From: Pomphorhynchus laevis | Lineage: Eukaryota; Acanthocephala; Palaeacanthocephala; Echinorhynchida; Pomphorhynchidae | NCBI GenBank assembly: GCA_012934845.2 | Contig: WNNJ02003695.1 | Span: 23,921-87,920, forward strand | Length of the DNA: 64,000 nucleotides | Direction of reading: 5' to 3' | Part shown: one piece after another, positions 22,541 through 31,446 of the stretch | Position numbering within the stretch: position 1 is the stretch's first letter | Layout: every line of letters starts with the position of its first letter | Made by a program: the position numbers and the translations under genes | The notes under the pieces: generated by a model | What the model was told of the DNA's origin: nothing | Databases searched by the model: none | The model's input: only the letters and a program-made list of their open reading frames with translations

Positions 22541-23157
22541 ATTATATATTGTGAGAATTATAAATAAAAAAAATCGAACGAAATCACTTTTTTTATTTTA
22601 TGTCTAAAGCTTTTGGGAAGTTTCCCTTCTTCAGTAGTATCTTTTTTGAACTTGCAATTTGCACTCACACAGCAATAATAACACAACTGACATACAATAT
22701 CATTTCCGGAAGAATTTGGATCAGATAAAAAGGAGAAAAAATAAGGAAGGTAATATATGTTGCTCATTAACCATTTAGTCAGCCCTCATTTTTTCGATCC
22801 AAAACTGCTATATCTTCTTTATTTCATTCGTATTCATTAATTCACTTTCAAGGATTACTGTTTTCATGATGTGACCTGGATTTTCACATGTGTGTCTAAC
22901 TGCATCATAATTCTGAGTTCTGTTTTTACTAGTATCGTACTTTATATTGTTTTGTCTAATGTTTATTGCCTTTCCAGTTTCGTTGATGTACTGCTCTCAA
23001 TAAGATTGACAAGTACATGCATAGATATTCCATTCCGATTTACAATTCGATTTATGCTTTAAGTGATATCTTACGGCCGTCTTTGTAGCTCCAAACCATT
23101 CCGTTACAAGCATATCATCACAACACTTACACCGGGGTAAGTGTTGTCCCTATTCCT
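22541..23157 (-). mobile_element. Penelope-like element remnant, GIY-YIG part and 3' end, antisense
   Basis: Minus-strand reading from 23157 gives QHLPRCKCCDDM (the Cys-rich linker seen in PLEs), then IYACTCQSY and NIRQNNIKYD of the GIY-YIG nuclease, and NYDAVRHTCENPGHIMKTVI. It ends CTGAAGAAGGGAAACTTCCC ... AAAGCTTTAGACATAAAAT, which parallels the 3' end of the PLE at 59838-59880. Decayed. Confidence 0.7.
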
Positions 23158-23239
23158 TTATAGACTTTATTGGTAGACGTATATATCTTTATATACATCT
23201 ATTGATACGGAAAAGAGACTCGAAACGATTTCGAGCATT

Positions 23240-23755
23240 CTGTTTAAAACGAATTTGGAATGGAGAGTAAACGACTAATTGAATCCCTCAAACTCATACT
23301 TAAATTACATATGTTCAATTTCAATGAACTTTATAAACAGCTCCAAGGAACGGCGATGGGAAGACCAGTTGGCCCGTCTTACGCAAGTTTATGTGTCTGA
23401 AGTCGAGCAGTCATTTATTAAAGAACAGACGCTGAAACCGAAAATATGGCTTCGATATATCGATGACATTTTCCATGTATGGGAATATGGTTCTAATGAG
23501 CTAGAAACGTTTACTTGCGATCTAACATGCATTCTGATTAAAAATTCTCGCCTACCCTTGTCAATGATGGTAAAATAAGCTTTCTTGATATTCTGCTCAT
23601 CAATAAATCTGGAAACAAATGGGAAACGTCTGTATACTTAAAGTTCGAGGGCACGCGCTCAATTCTTCATGCTAGTAGTTCTTATCCACCAAAGCTCAAA
23701 CGCTTAATTTTGAGGAACGAGCTAATGCTTTTAAGAAGATTTGCCCTATTTATAA
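23240..23755 (+). mobile_element. Penelope-like element remnant, RT part
   Basis: The + strand reads LYKQLQGTAMGRPVGPSYAS, then IWLRYIDDIFHVWEYGSNEL, and after a break SFLDILLINKSGNKWETSVY and KRLILRNE. These match the PLE at 58606-58960 in order (GTAMGSPVGPTYAS, WVRYIDDVFIIWDHGKREFE). Same or sister family as that element; decayed, no ends seen. Confidence 0.8.
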
Positions 23756-23855
23756 TTATTTAATAATTTATTATTTAATTTTTATTTAACGTCATTTGTA
23801 ATCGATAGTATAAAATACGTAGACTAAGCTTTCCGATCTGACTTGTAGATTTGAA
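23740..23855 (+). repeat. PLE-associated terminal repeat end
   Basis: Closes with AAAATACGTAGACTAAGC and TTTCCGATCTGACT, the family end motif; only the last ~100 bases are present. Confidence 0.5.
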
Positions 23856-24184
23856 TTGTCTGACGTGCATTGGAAATGCAGATTAAATGATTACTTCTAG
23901 CTGTAGCATCCAAATATAACATATAGTGTAGTAGTACATGTCAAATAATTTGAATTTTTATATTTATAATACCACGCTGGTTAAAAAAGCTTAGAAATGG
24001 CAACTGGACCCATGGGAACTGAAAATCTTAAAAACAAGCTAGTGTGTTTACAGCAAATGACGAATTTAACATTTGTAAATAAAAAATAAAAAATACTTTA
24101 AATTCCAAAGCTTTTAAGATAAAGGATCAACGTAAAATTAATTCATATAATATAGATTAAAATAAGTTATAAAAATAAATACAT

Positions 24185-24395
24185 TTAGTCGTACTAGTTC
24201 CTTCCGATGACTTTTAATCTCAATTCTGATCCATTTTATAGTATTTATCAATTAATTCCCGAATTTGAATTTTTCAAAAATTCTTACTTTATATAAAAAA
24301 TCTAAATTATAAACAACCTTAAGATTAAAATTTTTATTATTTTAATAAATATATAATACAAAATAAGTAGACTTAGTTAATTAATCTGATTATAT
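24185..24395 (+). repeat. PLE-associated terminal repeat copy
   Basis: Begins TAGTTCCTTCCGATGACTTT (compare CAGTTCCTTCCTGATGACCT at 14460) and ends AATAAGTAGACTTAGTTAAT with an A/T-rich middle. The flanks (23856-24184, 24396-25180) show nothing else I recognise. Confidence 0.55.
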
Positions 24396-25189
24396 AATAT
24401 TAATTATATTTTAAAGAAAATAGATCAAAATATCATGATCTTAGCTAATATTAATATAATATTAATATTCACAAATTTATTTGTTTATAAATAGTTTTAT
24501 TTAACGAAATAAGTTTCTTAACATAAACTCACAAAAATTGCAAATCAATGAAAACACGTAAGGTAACAATGGTTGTTATGTCGATTTTATAATATTGCTC
24601 TATTATTCTAGGTTTCAGTTTTAATTTCAGTTCCTTAGGTTCATTGTACAGTCAATTAAGTAAACATTCATGAACTTATCTTGTTTTTGTAGTACATATA
24701 CGACTCAATTCACTTTTTATCATATTTCCAAAAACAATACTTTTTTCCCTTTCTGAATAATATTTTTTGTTATCAACTACGCTTCCTAGTTATCATTTTA
24801 CACTTCAATTTAGTGTAGTATCCAGCGACAACCCCATTCTTCGGATCAAATTTAGCGACTATATTTTTAAATCAAAAAAATTGATACGCTTGGCTATGTT
24901 TACCGGTCCTGATCCCAGAGGAGATCGTAAGACATAAAAGAAATAACTTATTTGATGGAATATATAATTATTACTTATAGTTATCTTCTCTCCTATTTTA
25001 CCTACTTCTTATTTATCAAGAAAATCTTATTATTAAACAATTCAATATTAATAATATCATACTTGTAATTAACAAATTTATCTAGTTACATTGTATGTAG
25101 AGGTAATTCATTGATCAAAAGTACATTTGACGGATATTAGCATTGGTGTATTTGCTTTATAACTTGAACTTCACAACAAAGTTGCCGAC

Positions 25190-25245
25190 ATTGATTGGCT
25201 GATCCTGTGCAGATTGGAGAAAGTTGTATTTGTGATTGGTTGGAT
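25190..25245 (+). promoter_or_regulatory. Three ATTGG (inverted CCAAT) motifs upstream of a candidate gene
   Basis: ATTGG occurs at about 25194, 25212 and 25235, within 80 bases of the ATG at 25273. Reverse CCAAT boxes are common in animal promoters, but this is a short motif in AT-rich DNA. Confidence 0.2.
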
Positions 25246-25272
25246 CAAATATTGAATCAAAAAACTTGAGAA

Positions 25273-25602
25273 ATGAAAGCAGAAATAATAAATCGTCTTG
25301 AGCATATGTCCTTTGATAATGAATATGATCCTTTCCCTAGTAGTGAATATGATTTAAGAGCATCGATCCAAGAACTTAGCCCATTTACTATTATTGGAAG
25401 TATATATAACGATGAAGACGATGGAATAGCCGAAGATTATGTAAAGACTGATAACCATGGGAAAGATAAAGTTGATGGAAATGTCGTAGACGATAGAGAA
25501 GTCGAATATGATGAAAAACGCGAATACGATGGGAAAGACGAGTGTAATGTAGATGAGTCATATGCAGATAAGCATGTAGATAGTGGCTTCACCGTGATTG
25601 GA
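25273..25602 (+). CDS. Candidate host gene, exon 1: acidic protein of unknown function
   Basis: Opens with ATG at 25273 in an element-poor stretch. It encodes 110 residues, strongly acidic (EDDGIAEDY..., KREYDGKDECNVDESYADKH), with two related hydrophobic motifs, SPFTIIGSI and SGFTVIG. No signal peptide or known domain. GGA|GTAAAT at 25603 is a plausible donor in phase 0. The next 90 bases end in TTTCTTACAG and are themselves open, so the full frame reads through to 25827; both spliced and unspliced forms would stay in frame. The true N-terminus may lie in an upstream exon. Confidence 0.4.
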
Positions 25603-25692
25603 GTAAATAATTTGCATATATTTAATGTGGTACAATTCCGAGACTATTACTTTATTGCAAATAATCACCTACATTATGGTTATTTCTTACAG

Positions 25693-25827
25693 GAAATAAC
25701 TTGCTTTCCCAATGTTTACACTGGGAACTACATGAAATCACAGAATCGAAGGAGCATAAAGTCGGAAGAGAGGAATAAAATAAAGTGCAAATTAAGAGTC
25801 GGCATATGTATCACTCAACTAATCTGA
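25693..25827 (+). CDS. Candidate host gene, exon 2: start of an Ig-like region
   Basis: Follows the acceptor GGTTATTTCTTACAG in phase 0 and encodes EITCFPNVYTGNY ... EERNKIKCKLR. Unspliced it stops at 25827. A weak donor AGA|GTCGGC at 25797 in phase 0 would join it, across about 40 bases, to the open segment at 25838, bringing KIKCKLR up against RSDLTYVGCGVELG. The Cys spacing then resembles an Ig domain. The donor is non-canonical beyond GT, so this join is tentative. Confidence 0.3.
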   Translation, partial: EITCFPNVYTGNYMKSQNRRSIKSEERNKIKCKLRVGICITQLI

Positions 25828-25837
25828 TGATTCTTAG

Positions 25838-25987
25838 AGGTCTGACCTCACTTACGTTGGTTGCGGTGTAGAGTTAGGAAGGGTAAATCCTTCAGATGAC
25901 GGACAGTGGAAGTTTCATTTGAATTATAGGAAAGACGTTTTGGATATGTTAGCTATTTTTAATAACGGAGTTATGGAGATCATTTGA
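25838..25987 (+). CDS. Candidate host gene, exon 3: Ig-like C-terminus
   Basis: The frame is closed upstream by the TAG of the acceptor TGATTCTTAG and runs to TGA at 25985. It encodes RSDLTYVGCGVELGRVNPSD followed by DGQWKFHLNYRK. The CGVxLxxVxxxDxGxW pattern is the F-strand signature of Ig-like domains, though the last Cys expected after W is replaced (WKFHL). A hypothetical protein; the family is not identified. Confidence 0.35.
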   Translation, partial: RSDLTYVGCGVELGRVNPSDDGQWKFHLNYRKDVLDMLAIFNNGVMEII

Positions 25988-26342
25988 TAGACCGCTGGCA
26001 ATTGCCTGTAAAACTCTTTCCTCACGTGGAACTGCACTAAATAGTCTTATTATCTAGTTACTTAATTGCTTACAACAATCGCTATAACACATGATGTTAG
26101 TTTAGTAATAAAATATTTATGTTTAATTATGTTCCAGATTGAATCATGAGCAACAAAAGAAAAAATATTAAGTGACATTAAAATAAAATATTATCTATAT
26201 CTTCGAATTTCGGCCAAACTATCACTTAATAAAATTTATTCATAAAGTCAAATGTAAACGTAAATATTAGTTGTCTAACAAGTCCTCAAAGTAGAACGCC
26301 ATTTCATCAAAAATATAATCTAACTCGTAATAACTTTTTAAT

Positions 26343-26850
26343 TCTCTTAAGAGATAGTGAGACTATTCTGCGTGAATTACGTTACTAATCATTTAAGCAA
26401 CATGGAAGAACAACGATAACAGTAACAAGTACCGTTTCGTCATCACTATGACTCATCAGTGCCAGATCCCTCCCGCTACTGGATGCATATGAAGAATGGC
26501 AGACAGCACAGACACAAGTCATGCGTATGAGTAATAGAAAACCTCTAGTAACCTCATGAGTGCTAAAACAGCACTACTGCTTCGCCAAATAGGATCATTA
26601 GCAAAAGCACTGGCAAATGTTATCACAGGTCTCATTCATATTGGCTAACTTTTTTGAATTTTCTCAAGAAAGAGTGAGACTATTCCGCGTGAATTACGTA
26701 ACTAATCATTTAAGCCAGACTCGGAAGAACAAGGATAACAGTAACAAGTACCGTTTTGTCATCAATATGACTCATCACTACCAGATCCTTCCCACTACTG
26801 GATGCAGAGAAGGACTGGCAAACGGCACAGACGTGAGTCATGTGTCTGTG
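26343..26850. repeat. Pair of ~190-bp direct repeats
   Basis: 26343-26530 and 26654-26850 align along their length (GAGACTATTCTGCGTGAATT / GAGACTATTCCGCGTGAATT; ACAGTAACAAGTACCGTTT in both; ACTCATCA, CTACTGGATGCA), with roughly 15 percent differences and small indels. No coding pattern holds in both. Unknown repeat. Confidence 0.75.
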
Positions 26851-27056
26851 ACGTTGTGACAAATAATGTTTCAAAACATGTCTTGGCATTTTTTGAATTT
26901 CATTCTTATTAAGTTCGTTTAAAATTTTCAATAAATTCATTTTAATTTCTTCTAAAAATGAGTTTGTAAATGTTATTGCAATTACCAATCAAAATTACTA
27001 ACCTTTTAAATAGTCTTTACATGCAAGTGAATAACATTAATTTAAAATCTCGTTTA

Positions 27057-27452
27057 ATTCTTCTTCTTTGCGTTTATCCCGTTTGGTGGGGTCCGCTTGC
27101 CACGTCCGCTGGTGGCAAAATGCACTATCCGCTGCGTCTTTGGGCGTCAGTCAGACCATTTTCGTATCATTCAGTAGGGTATCCATCCATATTTTATGTG
27201 GTCTTCCTCTTGGTCTCTTTCCGTCGACCTCGATTTGAAGTGGTGCCTGCGCCAGTGTATTCACGTCTGCCCTCAGTACATGTCCATACCATCTCAGCCT
27301 TGATTCTCTTAGTTTGCCTGCTATGGGTGCTACGCCAAATCGCTTTCGGATGTCTTCGTTACGAATATGGTCTTGGCAAGTTTTTCCCGCCATACACCTT
27401 AACATTTTTGTTTCCATACATCCATCCATCAATTTCACCGTCATTTTATGAG
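27057..27452 (-). mobile_element. RTE-type LINE 3' fragment, antisense, split by a LINE C insertion
   Basis: Minus strand: GCMETKMLRCMAGKTCQDHI, RNEDIRKRFGVAPIAGKL, RWYGHVLRADVNTLAQAPLQ, IEVDGKRPRGRPHKIWMDTL. This is the C-terminal domain of the RTE at 54.7 kb with about 85 percent identity, and the 3' end has the same GATAAACGC...AAGAAGAA tail at 27057. Its upstream part lies across the LINE C pair, beginning at 34316, where only a weak match remains. Confidence 0.85.
27428..27452. repeat. 25-bp direct repeat, left copy (target-site duplication)
   Basis: ATCAATTTCACC plus the next 13 bases, ending TTTTATGAG, are identical at 34291-34315. The repeat brackets the pair of LINE C copies and lies in RTE-derived sequence. 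Confidence 0.85.
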
Positions 27453-30400
27453 TATCTAAGTAAGTAAGGGTTTTATTAATAACTATATAACTGATAAAAA
27501 CTTAAGAAACAAAAACATACAAAAGACAACTTTAAATAGAAGCTGTTCACGACGTGTATTTTGAAATCTTCAACTTATATTCACGGCCTCAGGTCCAGAG
27601 GGATCTGAGCCCCTCGGCCGCACCAGCGCGCCGCCCTCTGACTGAACAATTCGGGGTCTCTCACACACCTAATAGTCCAGTCAAGGCGGACTATGGTTGG
27701 TAATCTCGATATGAGGAGCTTGAGAAACCTTAGTCTTTGTTCTGGGGGACGTCCTCGTGAGAAAAAGATTAATCCCGAGATAGCCTAAGTACCCCAGAGG
27801 CGCACTTGGGTTATCTCATTCAATGACAGATGCTGGGCCCGTTTCAGAGCCTACCTAGCTTTCTTCATGATACGTTTAAGTCTATCCAGGTCAGCTTTCG
27901 CTGACCAATTCACCGTAACGGTGAACCCCAGATATTTTACTCGACTCGTGAAGATGGGGAGTGGTTGATGCTGCAAAATGGAGGAGAGTGCAGAGAGTAC
28001 TAGTCTCTTAAGTTTCTTTTTGGTGGCAGGAACGCCATGAAAGACTACCACCCGCGATTTAGAGGAGTTTATAATAAAATTGGATGGGGCAACTGATCTT
28101 TTAATCTTAAAAAGAAACGGCTGATGTCAGAGATTACATCTTTGCACCTGCGTCCAGAGAACAAGGCTGTGGTATCATCAGCATATACCACTAGATGTTG
28201 ATCACGTTTAAAATTCTTGAATAGAACAATGGATGCAGCAAGATATAAGATAGGAGAAAGTGGGGATCCTTGAGGTACACCCGTAATAGGGTAGAACTGA
28301 CGCGCATCAGGGTCGTCTTCATAGTAGAACCGCTTGGTGTACAGCAATATCTCCACCCTGTTAACAATTCTCGCAGGCAACCCGAGGGACCTGAGAGAGG
28401 AGATAACGAAGGGAATGGAGATCCGGTCAAATGCAGCTAAAAAATCAAGAAAAACAGCCACAGCAAGCTGATGACTATTATCCTGACAAAACTGATGCAC
28501 TTCACCAATTGCTGAATGGACCGAGCGCCCTTTGACAAACCCATGAAAACTCGGTGGGATCAAATTACGCCTACATAAATGAACGCGGATTCTACGCGCA
28601 AGCGCTTTCTCGTAGATGGATATGAGGGCGTTTTGAATCGAGATGGGACGCAGATCTTTAGGACAAGTGATTAATCTCTTTTTAGGTAAAAAACTCGACG
28701 GCTGATGTTGATGTCCGCTATGTCAGACGGGGAGGCTAATAGCATTGTGATGGCAACCTCCTTTCTCTGACTGTATGTCAAAAGCTGACAGACACGAGTG
28801 GTGAGTGGCGCGTGGGATTTGGAGGTGCCCGGGAGTGGTCCCCAGGAGTTAAGGATATCTATAACAGATAAGTCCCTACTCCTGAAGTCACACCAAGGCG
28901 GGATTGGTTGGGGAGATTGAGTGGCTCCATAATTATGTAAGGAAAGTGACTCCTCTAAAACTTTGTCAAGGCCTATGCTACCAATCCAAACCAAGGCTCT
29001 ATCCTGCCAGCAAACAAACTTCTCCTTCTTGAATATCTTCCAGAAGGAAGCCTGAGAAGGGTTAAGGCGAGCAATGCTTGCCCTATCCCTGCTCAGCTGG
29101 AGCCTATATCTAGAGCTCCAATATTTATTCGAGAGGATATGTCTGGCGGAAATAGAGAGATTGGGAAGGTGTAACATTTTAGCTAGGACCTTGAGCTTTG
29201 TTGGAGTAGGATTGTATATTCGACCTTTATAGGTAGTCGAAAGGATCGCGGTAGCTTGCGATGAGAGGTAAGAATTAAATTCGGTCAAACTCTCAATTCC
29301 AATTCTGGGGAAGAGTTGGATAGCTGCCTAAAAGAAGGCCACTCTAATAGGGTCAAAGTGAAACCTTCTTCTAAGCAACGTATCGTCCTCTAGCCTCCAG
29401 CGAATTAGGTCATGAGAGGTGGTCTGTTGTTGACGCGACTGCTCGATGCAAATGGGTTTCAACAACCACATCTTATGTAGCAGTAATATGTCGAGGAGAG
29501 AATTTGTTGTAGAGCAATGAAAGGTTGGGGAAGGTGGTTTATGAATAAGATAGTCGATCCTTGCTCTTCGGAGTGCTGCATTAATCCAACGACCAGTTCT
29601 GTCGTTGAAGTCACCAAGTAACATGTCATAACCGCTCCCCAATATTTGATCCAGGAGGTCACGGTTCTTGTGAATTTCTCCTGGCCGAATATAGACATTG
29701 GCTATGCTTATACGCTTACCGTTCTTACAAAGTGATATAGCTAAACAAGATAGGGCTGGACAAGAGTAGTTTAATAGGAGGGATGATCTTAATGAGCTTT
29801 TTACTAGGGTTAAAAGACCTTGAGATGAAGAGGAGTGAGGGGGTTATGTAAGGAGTAAAGTGGGTGTATATGTGCTTAGGGATAAATCGAGTAATATCCT
29901 GGGGGAGACAGATAGACCGCGTCTCCTGAAGGACTATAACATCTGCATCTCTACCAGATAGAAGGCTAAGGGCGGAAGCACCTCCCGAATTCCACTGAAG
30001 GATATTCAGTGAAAAAGGCCCTTGATTACTTCCCATTGCGTAAGTGTTACCGAAGTGGGACGCCCTCCACCTAGTCGCAACTAGAGGCGGAAAGGTCGCC
30101 TTTACCGCTTCCCGTCACGACAAATGGAGTCGCTTGCCCACGGGCGATATCTTCATTTCCATCGTTAGCCATAGCCCAGATCGAATCCTTCCGAGCAAGC
30201 TTCAGAGCAGCTATGCTCAGCGCTGACCCATTTCGTTTCTTAGATTTTGGTGGCTTCTTAATATTGTTAGTCTTCCCATAAGGAGGAGAACGGAAGGATT
30301 CCGCTAATTGACCCACCAATTTTTGGACCAATTTTTCAAGTTGAATCATTGATGCCTGATGCTGCATTTCAATAAGTTTAAGAATTTCCGTATCCGGCAT

Positions 30401-31305
30401 CCTGTCGTCTTTCTTGTTAGACGAGACAGCTTCCACGAAGCTAGTCGATTTTGCTGTCACACCCCTGTGTCTCTTTTGGTACGCTTTAAAGATTTTACAC
30501 TTTTTTGACCATGCGGGGTGCTCACCACCGCAGTTTGCGCAAAATGACTTACTTTCGCACTTCTCAGGATGTATAGCAGTTGTACCACACGCGCCGCACT
30601 TAAGAGGTAGAGAACAGCCAGCAGACCAATGCCCCCACTGATGGCAATTGTTGCAGTGAGGGTACGTTAGTGAGTCGGTTTCGATTATTGAAAATCTCAA
30701 ATTATACCCCATAAAAGGATTGCATGTCGAAATCGATAGTTTTAGAGCTTCATAAACCGGGGCATTGCAGAACGCCACGGGAATGGGGAAGCCTTTAATC
30801 CCTTTTATAAAGCGCACGTTAGAGATTTTGTAATCAGTTTCTAGGGCTGATATATCTTGTTCTGAAATGTATGTGGGCATGTTATTTATCTTTATTGTTG
30901 CCAGGATTGGTTTGGAAGCAATTATACCTTGTTCCGAATGCTCTTTTTTAAAGTAGTCGACGTACGACATTGCCAGATCAGGAGTGCAGAATGAGATTTT
31001 AATCTCAGATTCATAATATTTAATCGCATTGAACAATATCCTTTTTTAAATCGATCGGCAAAGCCCCTTATAAAAACATTGAACATGTTCTGCCTTTCCA
31101 GAGGCACCAAAAGTCTGATAATCACGAGGTTGGATAATTTTGGTACCGGGGGAGTTCCCCTTTCGAAATATATTCAAGAGAAGCTAAATCTCCACTTACC
31201 TCGTTTATTGCATTGGCAGGAAAATTAGTTTTCATTAAGTTCTTTGAACGCTCCGACATGCTAAATTTACTCATTTTTTCGTGTTCATAGCTGTAATAGT
31301 ATGAG
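27453..31305 (-). mobile_element. LINE C (Jockey-like) copy 2, near full length, broken ORFs
   Basis: Minus strand, from 31270: ORF1 with frameshift near 31040, then ORF1 main part (30071-31036), then ORF2 pieces from 30036 down to about 27600: LNILQWNSGGASALSLLSGR, GDFNDRTGRWINAALRRARI, FLDFLAAFDRISIPFVIS, GVPQGSPLSPILYLAA, VVYADDTTALFSGRRCKDV. ORF2 is interrupted by several stops and frameshifts. The 3' end is TTAATAAAACCCTTACTTACTTA at 27453. No RNase H domain is seen, favouring Jockey over I. Confidence 0.88.
30071..31036 (-). CDS. LINE C ORF1 (gag-like, three CCHC knuckles)
   Basis: 321 residues open. The N-terminal half is RNA-binding-like (VRFIKGIKGFPIPVAF). Zinc knuckles follow: CNNCHQWGHWSAGC, CGACGTTAIHPEKC and CANCGGEHPAWSKKC, the triplet typical of Jockey/I-group ORF1 nucleic-acid chaperones. 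A basic tail (KPPKSKKRNGSAL) follows. The frame is 5'-incomplete: the ORF1 start near 31270 is in another frame. Confidence 0.8.
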   Translation of the reverse strand: MFNAIKYYESEIKISFCTPDLAMSYVDYFKKEHSEQGIIASKPILATIKINNMPTYISEQDISALETDYKISNVRFIKGIKGFPIPVAFCNAPVYEALKLSISTCNPFMGYNLRFSIIETDSLTYPHCNNCHQWGHWSAGCSLPLKCGACGTTAIHPEKCESKSFCANCGGEHPAWSKKCKIFKAYQKRHRGVTAKSTSFVEAVSSNKKDDRMPDTEILKLIEMQHQASMIQLEKLVQKLVGQLAESFRSPPYGKTNNIKKPPKSKKRNGSALSIAALKLARKDSIWAMANDGNEDIARGQATPFVVTGSGKGDLSASSCD

Positions 31306-31446
31306 TATCATAATAATAAGACTTTATTAATAAAAATACATAAATGGAAGTGTCCGTTTAACAAGAAGTCCGTTAGAAAAAAAATAAACAGTCAGTCAAC
31401 AGAAAAAATAGGTCAACAATTTCTTTGTCTTCTTCCTATTAAGGCC

